Origin: an uncultured Granulosicoccaceae bacterium | GTDB lineage: Bacteria > Pseudomonadota > Gammaproteobacteria > Granulosicoccales > Granulosicoccaceae | Length of the DNA stretch: 64,000 bases | Assembly (NCBI GenBank): GCA_937957915.1 | Contig: CALGNZ010000027.1 | Coordinates: 1-64,000 of the forward strand | Reading direction: 5' to 3' | In this document: in pieces, positions 53,113 through 63,001 of the stretch | How positions within the stretch are numbered: position 1 is the stretch's first letter | How the letters are laid out: each line of letters opens with the position of its first letter | Translations under genes and position numbers: made by a program | The notes under the pieces: model-generated | The model's database searches: none | Told to the model about the DNA's origin: nothing | Seen by the model: only the letters and a program-made list of their open reading frames with translations

Positions 53113-54990
53113 CTAGAATGAAAACACCTGCCCTAATGCCAACGATACCGAGATGCCAGACTCTCCATCAACCGGGTCGAACGGGTAGGCCAAATCCAGT
53201 CGCATCACACCGGAACCCAGCAAGGTATTAGAGCCCAGTCGCAAACCGACCCCGGCGGCACTGCTAAGAGAAAGCTGGCCAGCATCATCACCAGCCCAGC
53301 CAGCATCCACAAAAGCCAGCAAGCCGACATCAATTTCACCAAGGTGCCAGCCGGTAAATATTCTATCCTCCAAATTAATTCGCAAGCGGCTGCTACCTGA
53401 AAACTGTCTTGCGGCATAGCCTCGCAGTCCATTATTCTCACCTAGCGTATATTGGGTAGGCAGATCCGCGCCACGCTCTGACGTAACGTAACTGATGCGC
53501 GTGGCAATTGTGTGAGAGTTAATAGCACGATTAAAAAGTTTCAGCGTGAGACCGGCAGACCACGACTGCTCATCCGAGCTCTGCAGGTTTGTATAACCAT
53601 CAAAGGTGACCTTACCGAACGTCTGTGCTGGCAGAACAGACAGTCGTCTCGAACCCAATGACACCTGATCGGAAACATCGCCAGACCCTTCTGCAATGGC
53701 GGAGCCAAATGCGTAACTCGCTTCGATGAACAGTGCCGGCTCTGTTTCACTAACGTCTGCAGCGTCGCTCGTATGATCAACACCCGCCAGTAATTCAGCG
53801 GAGTAACCAAAAGACAAATCCTCTGTGAACTGCACCGAATCAACACCATTGGTTTTCTCAAAGCGGTTATTTCGATTCACTGCAACCTGAGCGCCGGCAA
53901 AGACCCTTGTATTATCAAGTGGTGCATCAACAAGTTCTGGCTGCACCCCTCTCGTAGGTTCATAACTCTTCTGATCAAACCTTAATACAGAGCCATAACG
54001 AAAATAGCGGCGATGCACAGGCGTTATACCCGGGGAATGCCCTATGGAAAGACGACGAGACGCCTCCAGAATCAGCGACTCGCTCTGCCTGGGTATTTGT
54101 GCAACAGATACCCCGTTTTCATAGTAGTCAATGTCGCTTTCAATGCTTTCCGCTTTTACGGACCAGGACAGTTTGCTAGCCAGTGTTTTGAAGGGTCGCG
54201 AAAACTGAAAATGATAGAACCGCCCTTCTTCGGTTCTTCCTGCGGAATACGCCGCGGTATGATGGCGATCAATGAAATGAATGTCGTCGTAGGCAACCGC
54301 TCCGCGCAACTGTCCGTCAGTTGTGCCGGAATAACTCAGTAGCAAGCGATCGCCGGACCCATTGACATTACGCTCACCAACGGTAAAGCCTAACTCACCA
54401 ATCCCCCCCAGAAACGATCCGGAAGCACCGAATACAACAGACAAACGATCGCGCGTGTGAATATGCAACTCCGCATACTCGCTATCCAACGGCACCAGCT
54501 TCACGGCAACAGACGCGAACAACCCCATGGCTCGAAGGTTCCTCTCTAACTCCGCAACATCGGTGTTAAACACGCTTCGACCCGGTTCAAGGTCGATTTC
54601 TCGCACTATCGTTTTCTCACGCGTGGTTACGTGTAAGGCGTCTATGGCTCTATAGAGTTGTCGCGACAGGCGGTCATTCGCATCTTTATCACCCGTAACT
54701 GACGCAGAGCCGAAAATATCGCGCCGGTTAATAACGATATCGGAAAGTATGTATTGCCGAGGACCTGCTTCAACGTGGACTGACAACCTATCAGCGCTCA
54801 CTGCACCATCAGCACCGGGCTGCTCGACAGCTGCGATCTCAACACCCGATAAAGAAAGGCGCGGCAAGTGGGACAGACCTGATCCGACAGTAAACAAACT
54901 GGCATCTAAATGCCGAGTTGAATCACCGACAGGCGTCACGGCACCTAACTGATTGCAAAACCCGAAAAAAAGCAGCGCGACAATTCGCAT
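53113..54990 (-). CDS. BamA/TamA-family outer-membrane protein
   Basis: 625 residues: signal sequence (about 1-17), an N-terminal region, one POTRA-like domain (about 145-185; DVAELERNLRAMGLFASVAV) and a C-terminal Omp85 barrel. Barrel strands alternate hydrophobic residues, and the final strand VSLALGQVFSF ends in Phe, as the Bam machinery needs. ENNGLRGYAARQFSGSSRLR-like sequence resembles the conserved (V/I)RG(Y/F) barrel tip of Omp85 proteins. It has fewer POTRA domains than BamA, nearer to TamA or two-partner-secretion-like proteins. It is divergent from the metalloprotease. Confidence 0.82.
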   Translation of the reverse strand: MRIVALLFFGFCNQLGAVTPVGDSTRHLDASLFTVGSGLSHLPRLSLSGVEIAAVEQPGADGAVSADRLSVHVEAGPRQYILSDIVINRRDIFGSASVTGDKDANDRLSRQLYRAIDALHVTTREKTIVREIDLEPGRSVFNTDVAELERNLRAMGLFASVAVKLVPLDSEYAELHIHTRDRLSVVFGASGSFLGGIGELGFTVGERNVNGSGDRLLLSYSGTTDGQLRGAVAYDDIHFIDRHHTAAYSAGRTEEGRFYHFQFSRPFKTLASKLSWSVKAESIESDIDYYENGVSVAQIPRQSESLILEASRRLSIGHSPGITPVHRRYFRYGSVLRFDQKSYEPTRGVQPELVDAPLDNTRVFAGAQVAVNRNNRFEKTNGVDSVQFTEDLSFGYSAELLAGVDHTSDAADVSETEPALFIEASYAFGSAIAEGSGDVSDQVSLGSRRLSVLPAQTFGKVTFDGYTNLQSSDEQSWSAGLTLKLFNRAINSHTIATRISYVTSERGADLPTQYTLGENNGLRGYAARQFSGSSRLRINLEDRIFTGWHLGEIDVGLLAFVDAGWAGDDAGQLSLSSAAGVGLRLGSNTLLGSGVMRLDLAYPFDPVDGESGISVSLALGQVFSF

Positions 54991-55554
54991 TAGCTAAAAC
55001 TCACCTCCAGACCACAGAATGCATAACGCGAGCAATATTATTAAGAACAATGCTGCGCCTCTACTGTATTACGGTTAACTGGCATTATTCTTTTCATTGT
55101 TCGGCGGGAATCAGGCATCAGGGTAATTCCCACTTACACTCGACCAGCCCTGTCGGATACTCGACTCAGACAATCGAACGAGCCGGTTGGCAATCCTGCA
55201 CTTGAATACCGGTGCCTGATAAGAACCACGGTCGCGGTGTTTCGCCCCCTTACTGCTTCACCATAACACCAGTCACCTGACCGGAGTTTGTAGCTTTCTG
55301 TTTCAAAACCTGCAGTTTCAATCACTACACGATCAAGTAAACAGACAAAACTGCCGCCACAACACTGGGTAGTTGGGATTGCCGATTTCAACATTACTGG
55401 GGACTGTATGTTCAATAGTTGCATCCGATGGACCTCGCCAGTTACAAAATTGAAGACCCGCTTTCTCTTACTGTTGCTCAATGCCCGATTAAACTGCGAA
55501 AGCTGTCACACACTCAACCACTACACCGTTTCGATGCCTGAACCCGGAATGCTA
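54991..55554. other. Divergent gap between the BamA-like protein and the metalloprotease
   Basis: About 560 bases. The protease frame is open from 55408, but the sequence before the ATG at 55555 lacks a signal-peptide character and ribosome-binding site. Nothing else is seen. Confidence 0.35.
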
Positions 55555-57879
55555 ATGACACACGCACCAAAATGGCTGCCAGCTGCAATCGCCAGATGCG
55601 CTGTGCTTGCCATATTGTTTGTTACGTCCAACGGCGTCCATGCGAACAGCCTGATTGAGACAGCCCGGCAATTCGAAGAACGCGGCAACTATCGATCTGC
55701 TGTCGCCACCTATCAACAGTACCTGTCTGAAAGCCCTGCGAAAAGCGCTGCAACTCGTCTGGCCAGAATTAAACTACCTGTACTGCAGGAGACTATTCGT
55801 TACGGGCTGGATACGGAAGTCGTGCCATTCCTGGCTGCGCTGGACGCGAGAGCCATTGGCCTGACCGACGATGCGCTGGATCTATTGCAACAAATGATCA
55901 ACACCAACGCCGGTGGACATCTGATGGACGATGCAATTTTCATGAGTGCATACGTCACCCTGATGGACCACTACAATTTTGCTAAGGCCGGCGATACCTT
56001 GCAGCAACTGATCGAAGAATACCCGGACAGCCCGTATATCGATACCTCACTGTATTCGATTGCCATTGTCAATGAACAGCAGGGCGACGTTGAGGCTGCG
56101 ATCGCAACCTTAACCCGGCTTCGCGATCGGCATAACAGTTTAACGATTGCGGGCATGTCGTGGGCTAAAGACTCTTACCTGTCCCGTTTTTGGTTTGAGC
56201 GCGCCGACAATCGTATCAGGCACCTGGAAGAACATAAAAAGCAGGCATCACAACTCATCAGCATAGAGCAGGCTGTCGGTAACGGCTATCAATATCAGGC
56301 AGTAGTGCAGACAGACGGCAGAGAATTTACCCTGCTGCTAAACGAAAACCAGCTGACCACAGCCGTCAGTATTGTCAATGACCGCGGCACTCCTATCGCA
56401 CCCGCTGACGTCACCACCTATAAAGGTAAAGTCCAGGGCCTGGACAATTCATGGGCACGCATCAGCATTGATAATGGCAATTTACGCGGACTGATCGCTC
56501 TGCAAAACGAACAGATCCGTCTGCGCCCGAAAACAACGGGAGGCAGTCTTGCCGACTTTCACCCTCTTTTGCTCGGTGACATCGATGGCAATCAGGCCGC
56601 AGAGCAGGATCAGGTGCTATATCCACCGGCTCTCGGTAGTTTGACGGCCCCCGGTTCAAGTAGTAATAACCTGGGCAGCCTGGATATTGGTGGCCTCGAA
56701 AGCTCGCAAAATATACTGCCCGGCAACGACCGGAGCATCAAGTCATTCGATATTGGAGCTGCCAACAATGGTGTAAGCAAGGTTGCCCGTATTGGTGTTG
56801 TCGTCGATAGTAAATTCAACAACTACTTTGCCGGCCGTGGTGTTGATGAAGCGCTTAGCATTCTCAACTCAAGTGACGGTATCTTCCGTCAGCAAATCGG
56901 TCTCGCACTGAGCGTCGCCAAGGTAATTCTGATCGAAGACACCGATATAGACCCGATGAATCTGGGCAGCGTCACGATGGAAACGATGATGCGCAATTTT
57001 CGTGAATATCGCATGGACAGCAGCGAATTTGCTGCCGCAGATATTGGTCTGGCCACACTTTTCTCAGGCAATAAGAACAGCGATTCGGCGCTGGGGCTGG
57101 CATGGATAGGCTCTGTATGCAGAAGTGATGGATTCGATGTCAGCGTCGTGTCTCCGTATTCCCTTGCCGAATTGTTGTCGACGCACGAAATCGGACATAC
57201 GCTCGGTGCTCCACATGATTCGGACACTGCCTGTGCCAGCCAGACAAGCAATATTATGTGGCCATTTCTATCATCCGGCACGCAACAACAATTTTCCAGT
57301 TGCAGCAAAGATTCGGTTCAGTCTCTGATGGCGGCGAGCAGCTGTCATGTCGATGCAATCGATCTTGAAGTTGCCGTGGATCAGCTCTCGGACACGGAGG
57401 TACAGGTATCACTGACTAATCTGAACGCTTCACTCACAGCTTCAGGGGTTCAGCTGGCTGTAGAATCATCGGTGGCGACCGATCAACCACCTGCTGGCTG
57501 CTCACAATCGAGCCGCGCTGAAATCGATTGCAGGGTTTCATCACTGGATCCTTACGAGACTGCCTCATTTCAAATAGAATTGAGTCAGCCACTAATGGGT
57601 AGCGAAACCTTTCTGGCCCAAGCGGCACTACAAAGTGCTATAGACGTGGAGATTTCGAACAACGCAATTGAACTGGATGCCAATGGCAACAGCACACCGG
57701 TGAATCTGACAGGCAACACATTTACAAAAAGCCAGATTACCCAGGCGTCCAACAATTCTGGTCAAGCCGCTTCTGTAGGGGCAATGAACCCCGCAGCCTG
57801 GTTGCCACTGATACTGCTGTTAACGCTGTTTCGACGGCGAACGAAAGCCAGCTACAGATGCTCGAGGCAGTCTCGGTAA
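55555..57879 (+). CDS. Secreted reprolysin-type (M12B-like) zinc metalloprotease with C-terminal anchor
   Basis: 774 residues from the ATG at 55555, just before the signal peptide PAAIARCAVLAILFVTSNGVHA. Helical TPR-like repeats follow (about 30-200; ARQFEERGNYRSAVATYQQY, GDTLQQLIEEYPDSPYIDTS). After a beta-rich propeptide-like region is the protease, with RIGVVVDSKFNNYF, the zinc site HEIGHTLGAPHD and Met-turn SNIMWPF (about 540-590). A beta domain and a hydrophobic helix followed by FRRRTK (about 740-765) end the protein like a GlyGly-CTERM/sorting anchor. Export and surface proteolysis are inferred. Confidence 0.82.
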   Translation: MTHAPKWLPAAIARCAVLAILFVTSNGVHANSLIETARQFEERGNYRSAVATYQQYLSESPAKSAATRLARIKLPVLQETIRYGLDTEVVPFLAALDARAIGLTDDALDLLQQMINTNAGGHLMDDAIFMSAYVTLMDHYNFAKAGDTLQQLIEEYPDSPYIDTSLYSIAIVNEQQGDVEAAIATLTRLRDRHNSLTIAGMSWAKDSYLSRFWFERADNRIRHLEEHKKQASQLISIEQAVGNGYQYQAVVQTDGREFTLLLNENQLTTAVSIVNDRGTPIAPADVTTYKGKVQGLDNSWARISIDNGNLRGLIALQNEQIRLRPKTTGGSLADFHPLLLGDIDGNQAAEQDQVLYPPALGSLTAPGSSSNNLGSLDIGGLESSQNILPGNDRSIKSFDIGAANNGVSKVARIGVVVDSKFNNYFAGRGVDEALSILNSSDGIFRQQIGLALSVAKVILIEDTDIDPMNLGSVTMETMMRNFREYRMDSSEFAAADIGLATLFSGNKNSDSALGLAWIGSVCRSDGFDVSVVSPYSLAELLSTHEIGHTLGAPHDSDTACASQTSNIMWPFLSSGTQQQFSSCSKDSVQSLMAASSCHVDAIDLEVAVDQLSDTEVQVSLTNLNASLTASGVQLAVESSVATDQPPAGCSQSSRAEIDCRVSSLDPYETASFQIELSQPLMGSETFLAQAALQSAIDVEISNNAIELDANGNSTPVNLTGNTFTKSQITQASNNSGQAASVGAMNPAAWLPLILLLTLFRRRTKASYRCSRQSR

Positions 57880-58575
57880 CTACGACAGCTGATCAGCCAA
57901 ATGCAGAAAGTCAGTGGCATGATAGTCAGTGAATTCCTGCTCTGATACGTCTTTCAAAGCATCCCGACCAAATTCGGCTGGCCGCTCTATATAGGCGGTT
58001 TGCAAGCCGCACTGACTGGCAGCTAACAAGTCATCGTGGTGGGCTGCCACAAGCATGACCTGCTCCGGCTTAACATCAAACACACCGGCCACACCGAGGT
58101 AGGTATCCGGGTGGGGTTTGTAGGCTTTAAATACCTCAGCTGACAAGATCAGATCCCACGGCAAGCCAGCGGCTTTGGCCATATCAGCCAGCAACGACAA
58201 GTTGCCATTAGACAGCGTGCAAATTGTGTATTGCTGCCGCAACCGACCCAGCCCCTGTGCCGCATCCGGCCACGCTCGCAATCGATGCCAAACCAGATTC
58301 AACTCATCTGCTTTCGCCTGATCGAGCGTGATGCCAAATTCCTCCAGCGAATCGTTTAGTGTCATTCGATGCAGGTCATCGATGCGGGTCCAGCCGAGTT
58401 CGCCGGACATTACCCTTGCCATCGCTGGCTTGTAACCCGCGCGCCAGCTTCGAGCAAACTCGGCGGCATGCACGTTTAACCCAAGCCGGTCTACTTCATC
58501 TGCGATTGAGCCATGCCAATCGACAACTGTACCGAACACATCAAATGCCAGAACCTTGGGGCTAACAACGGGCAT
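57880..58575 (-). CDS. Haloacid dehalogenase, type II (HAD superfamily)
   Basis: 231 residues. The nucleophile is in AFDVFGTVVDWHGS (motif I, residues 9-22), with TLSNGNLSLLADMAK (motif II Ser/Asn), KAYKPHPDTYLGV (motif III Lys) and LVAAHHDDLLAA (motif IV). These correspond to L-2-haloacid dehalogenases; many relatives act on other small substrates. It follows the DsbA/HCCA-isomerase gene by 34 bp, same strand, and converges with the protease gene (adjacent stops). Confidence 0.9.
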   Translation of the reverse strand: MPVVSPKVLAFDVFGTVVDWHGSIADEVDRLGLNVHAAEFARSWRAGYKPAMARVMSGELGWTRIDDLHRMTLNDSLEEFGITLDQAKADELNLVWHRLRAWPDAAQGLGRLRQQYTICTLSNGNLSLLADMAKAAGLPWDLILSAEVFKAYKPHPDTYLGVAGVFDVKPEQVMLVAAHHDDLLAASQCGLQTAYIERPAEFGRDALKDVSEQEFTDYHATDFLHLADQLS

Positions 58576-58609
58576 GGGTTTTACGCCTATTTCAGGTTAG
58601 TCAGCAACA

Positions 58610-59236
58610 TCAGCCAGGCTTACCACTAAAGGGTGCCCGCCCGGAGGTGATCATCGATTCCAGATAGTCGATTCGATCCTGCCCCCAGAACACCTCATTG
58701 TCATACACATATGACGGCGCCCCGATCACATCGATGGCAATTGCGTCCTGGGAGTTGCTATTCCTGATCTCGGTGTATTCAGGCTCCTTGGACGTAGCGA
58801 CAACTGCCTCGCCGTCAAACCCTGCCTTGGTTAATAATTCCGCCAGAATGGATTCATCCGCTACCTGCCGGTCCTGGCTCCACAAGGCCTCGCCAACACT
58901 GAACAGGAAATCACCCGGATTATCACCCCTTTGCGAAAGCACGATGCAACACAGATCAGCACGCTCGGGATTAGCGGGAAAACTGTCGGGCTGCGGTATG
59001 ACAGATAGGCCTCGATAGTGGCCAATTCGCTGCAATTCGAGCAAGCGATAACGCTGCCTCATCGGGGGTCGCTGCGGTGGAGGCACCGCGCCGGATGTCT
59101 TCCAGACTTCCATCAGGTTGACCGGCTTGTAGTTTATTTTTTTGTCATGCTTCTGCGCCACACTGCAAAACGCCTTGTGACCAAACCATGTAAACGGAGA
59201 AGTCGAGGTGTAGTAGTAATCTATATCTATGGCCAT
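58610..59236 (-). CDS. 2-hydroxychromene-2-carboxylate isomerase / DsbA-fold protein
   Basis: 208 residues from the ATG at 59236. Thioredoxin-like fold with YYYTSTSPFTWFGHKAFC at the start, where the active-site Cys pair of DsbA is replaced by Ser/Pro, as in HCCA isomerases. KINYKPVNLMEVWKTSGAVP, RLLELQRIGHYRGLSVIPQP and VIGAPSYVYDNEVFWGQDR follow, the last near-universal in the family (GVPsfv...fWGqDR). It isomerises 2-hydroxychromene carboxylates in naphthalene degraders; here the substrate is unknown. Confidence 0.86.
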   Translation of the reverse strand: MAIDIDYYYTSTSPFTWFGHKAFCSVAQKHDKKINYKPVNLMEVWKTSGAVPPPQRPPMRQRYRLLELQRIGHYRGLSVIPQPDSFPANPERADLCCIVLSQRGDNPGDFLFSVGEALWSQDRQVADESILAELLTKAGFDGEAVVATSKEPEYTEIRNSNSQDAIAIDVIGAPSYVYDNEVFWGQDRIDYLESMITSGRAPFSGKPG

Positions 59237-59518
59237 CAGTTCACTCTTTAATCTGTGTGAATTACAGCGAATGGACTGTCTATCATCCTTATGACGTGCG
59301 GTTAATGCAAGCACACAGAGATTGCAATACGCTACTGCTAGCGCGCTAAGGTCCGTAAGCAACCCTTTTCAGACTGCAGGCAAAGCTCTACCCCTGCAGA
59401 TCAGCCCTGTATGAACACCGCTGAATCAGCCTGAATGGCAAGCTGGTGTTTTGAATATACGGCCAGTTAACATCACCATCTTGACTATTCAACGCTTTAA
59501 TAGTACGGGCACCGTGGT

Positions 59519-60346
59519 TCAGGAAACAAGATGTTCTGCGGCCGGCTCGCTGGCACCAGTCATGTATGCCACCGCATCAGCCATCGAACAGCACCGGGGA
59601 TCCACAACGCATAACCGCTTGCCGAGCCGATGTATGTGTATGCGATCAGCCACTTCAAACACATGTGGCATATTGTGCGAGATCAACACGATCGGAATTC
59701 CATTCTCACGCACTTCCTGAATCAACTCGAGCACGCGACGACTCTCCTTCACCCCCAGGGCTGCTGTTGGCTCATCGAGAATAATCAGCTTCGAGCCAAA
59801 CGCCGCCGCTCGTGCAACCGCTACCCCTTGCCGCTGCCCGCCCGACAAGGTCTCGACCGACTGGCTGATGTTTTGAATGGTTGTTAGGCCAAGATTAGAT
59901 AACATCTCTCTGGCGCGCTTTTCCATTTCGCTGCGATCAAGTTTAAAAAACAACTTGCCGGCAATTCCCGTTTTGCGCAATTCGCGACCGAGAAACAAAT
60001 TGTCGGCGATTGATAACGCCGGTGACAAAGCGAGGTTTTGATACACCGTTTCGATACCAAACCTGCGCGCCTCCTGTGGAGAGCTAAAGCTGACTTTCTC
60101 TCCATTGACACGGATCTCACCTTCATCAACCTTGACCGCACCCGACAGCGCCTTGATCAGTGTTGACTTGCCTGCACCGTTGTCGCCGATAACGCCGAGA
60201 ATCTCACCTGGCATTAAGTCAAAGTCGCAGTGATCAAGCGCAGTCACTCTGCCAAAACGCTTTACCAGACCACGGGCACTGACGATGGGCTGAGAGTTTG
60301 TGAGCTTCTGTTCCAATGCATCATACCCGCTGGCAACACCGCTCAT
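59519..60346 (-). CDS. frcA: Sugar ABC transporter ATP-binding protein (FrcA-like)
   Basis: 275-residue ATPase with a single nucleotide-binding domain, as in FrcA, unlike the double RbsA. Walker A GDNGAGKSTLIKAL, Q-loop VYQNLALSPALSIADN, signature ETLSGGQRQGVAVARA, Walker B LIILDEPTAALG and IVLISHNMPHVFEVADR. Its start overlaps the permease stop (ATGA). Imports a sugar, probably fructose-like or a related monosaccharide. Confidence 0.9.
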   Translation of the reverse strand: MSGVASGYDALEQKLTNSQPIVSARGLVKRFGRVTALDHCDFDLMPGEILGVIGDNGAGKSTLIKALSGAVKVDEGEIRVNGEKVSFSSPQEARRFGIETVYQNLALSPALSIADNLFLGRELRKTGIAGKLFFKLDRSEMEKRAREMLSNLGLTTIQNISQSVETLSGGQRQGVAVARAAAFGSKLIILDEPTAALGVKESRRVLELIQEVRENGIPIVLISHNMPHVFEVADRIHIHRLGKRLCVVDPRCCSMADAVAYMTGASEPAAEHLVS

Positions 60347-61398
60347 ACGGCCACCTTACGAATCCACTGATCTATAGCCACGGCAAAAATGATGAGCACC
60401 CCGATCAATAAATAGGTCCATTGCGGATCGCTGCCGACCAGGCGCAAACCAAGAGAGAATACACCAACAATCAACGCACCGAACAACATACCGGCAATCG
60501 CGCCACGCCCGCCAAACAATGAGATGCCGCCAATTACCACAGCTGTTATCGATTCAATATTTGCAAACTGACCTGCAGTCGGCGACACCGAGCCGATACG
60601 TCCAATTAACGCCCAACCGGCCAGTGCGCAAATAAAACCGGCTAATGCATAGACAGAAACCAATACACGTTTCACCCGCACACCCGATAACTCTGCTGCT
60701 TCAGGGTCATCACCGACGGCATATACATGACGACCCCAGGCCGTATGCTTTAATACATATGACAACACGACTGTCAGTACTACCATCAGGATTACCGCGT
60801 AAGTAAATACCGCCCCGCCAATCTTTATTTTCTCACCAAAGAACTGCAATAGAGGCGCCTGCTTGGCTATATCCTGAGAGCGGATAGTTTCATTAGCCGA
60901 ATAGAGAAAATTAGAGGCCAGAACGATTTGCCACATACCAAGTGTGACAATAAACGGAGGCAATCTGATCCAGGCTACCAGCAAGCCATTTATTGCGCCG
61001 CAGCAGGTACCAACGGCCAGCCCGCATATCACCGCCAGCTCGGCAGGTAAACCATAGCGAAACGTAAACTGCCCCATCACCACCGACGAAAGCACCATAA
61101 TCGCACCAACGGATAAATCTATACCCGCAGTGAGGATAACCAGTGCCTGCGCCGCGCCGACGATACCGACGATCGCGACTTGCTGCAGTATCAGAGTAAG
61201 GGCAAAAGGAGAGAAGAATTTCTGCCCCAGCACCAATCCAAAGATTGCTATCGAAATGATCAGAACCAACAACGGAATGGCAGCCGGTGTACGGTGCAGC
61301 CAGTGTTGAACAGACTGAATTATTCCCGGCTTGACTTCAAATTCAGCCACCGTATCGGGTGCGTTATCCAGTGGAGTTTCGTATTGTTCTGATGCCAT
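60343..61398 (-). CDS. frcC: Sugar ABC transporter permease (FrcC-like)
   Basis: About 351 residues. BPD_transp_2 family with about ten helices: LVLGQKFFSPFALTLILQQV, GIVGAAQALVILTAGIDLSVGAIM, CGLAVGTCCGAINGLLV and RIGSVSPTAGQFANIESITAVVIGGISLFGGRG. The start ATG at 61398 is preferred over GTG at 61419; a GAGGAAAGG stretch is upstream. A terminator-like hairpin separates it from the binding-protein gene, so the permease is likely expressed less. Confidence 0.9.
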   Translation of the reverse strand: MASEQYETPLDNAPDTVAEFEVKPGIIQSVQHWLHRTPAAIPLLVLIISIAIFGLVLGQKFFSPFALTLILQQVAIVGIVGAAQALVILTAGIDLSVGAIMVLSSVVMGQFTFRYGLPAELAVICGLAVGTCCGAINGLLVAWIRLPPFIVTLGMWQIVLASNFLYSANETIRSQDIAKQAPLLQFFGEKIKIGGAVFTYAVILMVVLTVVLSYVLKHTAWGRHVYAVGDDPEAAELSGVRVKRVLVSVYALAGFICALAGWALIGRIGSVSPTAGQFANIESITAVVIGGISLFGGRGAIAGMLFGALIVGVFSLGLRLVGSDPQWTYLLIGVLIIFAVAIDQWIRKVAV

Positions 61399-61456
61399 TG
61401 ACGCTTTGCCTTTCCTCACCTCAGCCAGCTTGTTCTACCACACTAACAACGGCTGC

Positions 61457-61483
61457 AAAAAAAAGGGCGGCAATGCCGCCCTT
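61457..61483 (-). terminator. Terminator between frcB and frcC
   Basis: A nine-bp G/C-rich stem (arms 61463-61471 and 61475-61483, three-base loop) is followed by eight T in the minus-strand transcript. A textbook factor-independent terminator placed within the operon. Confidence 0.88.
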
Positions 61484-61541
61484 GATAACGTAACGACCGT
61501 GCAGCAGCGCTCAGGCAAACGCACAGACGTTTAAACAGAAC

Positions 61542-62552
61542 TTAACCCCAACAGCGGTCGGTTCCGGTTTTGGTATCGATAGACTCGACACCGTCAACAG
61601 GCTTGTCAGTTACCAGTGCCACACCCGTATCAAAGAAGTCTTTTCCCTCAGTAGGTGCAGGCTTGACGCCGGTGTCAGCCCAGGCCTTGATGGCTTCAAT
61701 ACCCAGTGATGCCATCAGCAACGGGTACTGTTGCGATGTCGCGCCGATCACGCCTTCAGCGACATTGTCAACACCAGGGCAACCGCCGTCGACCGAGACA
61801 ATCAGCACATCGCTTTCACGGCCGATAGATTTCAGTGCCTCGTAAGCGCCGGCCGCAGCAGGCTCATTAATGGTATAGACAACATTGATCATGGGATCTT
61901 TGGCAAGTAGATTTTCCATCGCTTTACGACCGCCTTCTTCGTTGCCAGCCGTTACATCGTTACCAACAATCCGTGCGTCATCTTCGTCGCCCCACTTGTT
62001 CGGGTCACCTAAATCAATGCCGAATCCCTGCAAGAATCCCTGATCGCGAAGAACACCAACCGATGGCTGACTAACCGCTAAATCAAGCATGCCGATTTTG
62101 GCATCGGCTGCGGCATCGCCAAGAGTCGCTGCTGCCCACTTACCAATCAGTTCACCCGCCAGAAAGTTATCTGTGGCAAACGTTGCATCGGCCGAGTCAA
62201 TTGGCTCGAGCGGCGTATCCAGAGCAATAACCAGCAAACCGGCATCACGCGCCTGTTTGACTGAAGAGACGATAGCCTTGGTATCTGACGCGGTTATCAG
62301 GATTCCCTTGGCACCATCGGCGATGCAGGTTTCAATCGCCGCAACCTGACTTTCGTGGTCACCGTCGACTTTACCAGCGTAACTTTTGAGCGAAATACCG
62401 AGCTCTTCAGCCTTTGCTGTTGCACCTTCTTTCATTTTCACAAAGAAGGGATTGGTATCAGTTTTTGTAATAAGGCAGGCGGAGGTCTCCGCCAATACCG
62501 GCGCACTGAACGCCATTGGCACCAGTGCAGAAAGGGCGAGTAATTTTTTCAT
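61542..62552 (-). CDS. frcB: Sugar ABC transporter substrate-binding protein (FrcB-like)
   Basis: 336-residue periplasmic protein. Signal peptide about 1-21 ([20 protein letters not shown]). Mature [19 protein letters not shown] and [20 protein letters not shown] resemble FrcB very closely, then [44 protein letters not shown] and [20 protein letters not shown]. Six or so residues around WNEP-like AAAGAYEAL suit sugar binding. AGGAT precedes the ATG. Its substrate is predicted from similarity only. Confidence 0.9.
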   Translation of the reverse strand: MKKLLALSALVPMAFSAPVLAETSACLITKTDTNPFFVKMKEGATAKAEELGISLKSYAGKVDGDHESQVAAIETCIADGAKGILITASDTKAIVSSVKQARDAGLLVIALDTPLEPIDSADATFATDNFLAGELIGKWAAATLGDAAADAKIGMLDLAVSQPSVGVLRDQGFLQGFGIDLGDPNKWGDEDDARIVGNDVTAGNEEGGRKAMENLLAKDPMINVVYTINEPAAAGAYEALKSIGRESDVLIVSVDGGCPGVDNVAEGVIGATSQQYPLLMASLGIEAIKAWADTGVKPAPTEGKDFFDTGVALVTDKPVDGVESIDTKTGTDRCWG

Positions 62553-63001
62553 TGAAAGACATCCTTAAGTGATTGCGTAAATTCAAACCTATCCGATAGT
62601 TCGGGTAGAAGGTTATAAAAACACAGGATTCTGAGCCGAGTCAATAACTCGGCGTGCCTGTTTAAAATGCAGGCTGGCTGAAGCAGCGGGCTGTTACCAA
62701 CATGCTTAAATCCAGTCTGTTACTTCCTATCGGGAATACACTCGTTCAGACTCTGTCAACAACCCGTGGGCCGGATGTGAAATATCTCATAAATAACCGG
62801 TAGGATACCGCACAGATACAGTGGCCCAGACGAGAAAGGAGCCAGTCAGAGAACGGATGTTCTACCGCGAACGTGTTCGCGCAGCCAGCCATGACAATCC
62901 ATTTTGTTAGACAGGAATGACTCATCCAGCATCCTTCATCCATCGAAATATGAGGCTGGAAATCTCACAGCCTTGCTTCGATGCTCACCCACAGACAGGT
63001 C
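62553..63001. other. Region upstream of frcB
   Basis: About 450 bases without a gene. It holds a perfect inverted repeat GCCGAGT-CAATA-ACTCGGC (62635-62653) that overlaps a minus-strand TTGACT, and a second palindrome GCGAAC-GT-GTTCGC (62867-62880). Both suit a LacI-type regulator, but no regulator gene is adjacent. Confidence 0.45.
62635..62653. promoter_or_regulatory. Inverted repeat upstream of frcB, candidate operator
   Basis: Seven-bp perfect arms, five-base spacer, about 85 bp before the frcB start. The overlapping TTGACT could be a -35, but the best -10-like box TATAAC is 21 bases on, so the promoter itself is uncertain. Confidence 0.4.
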
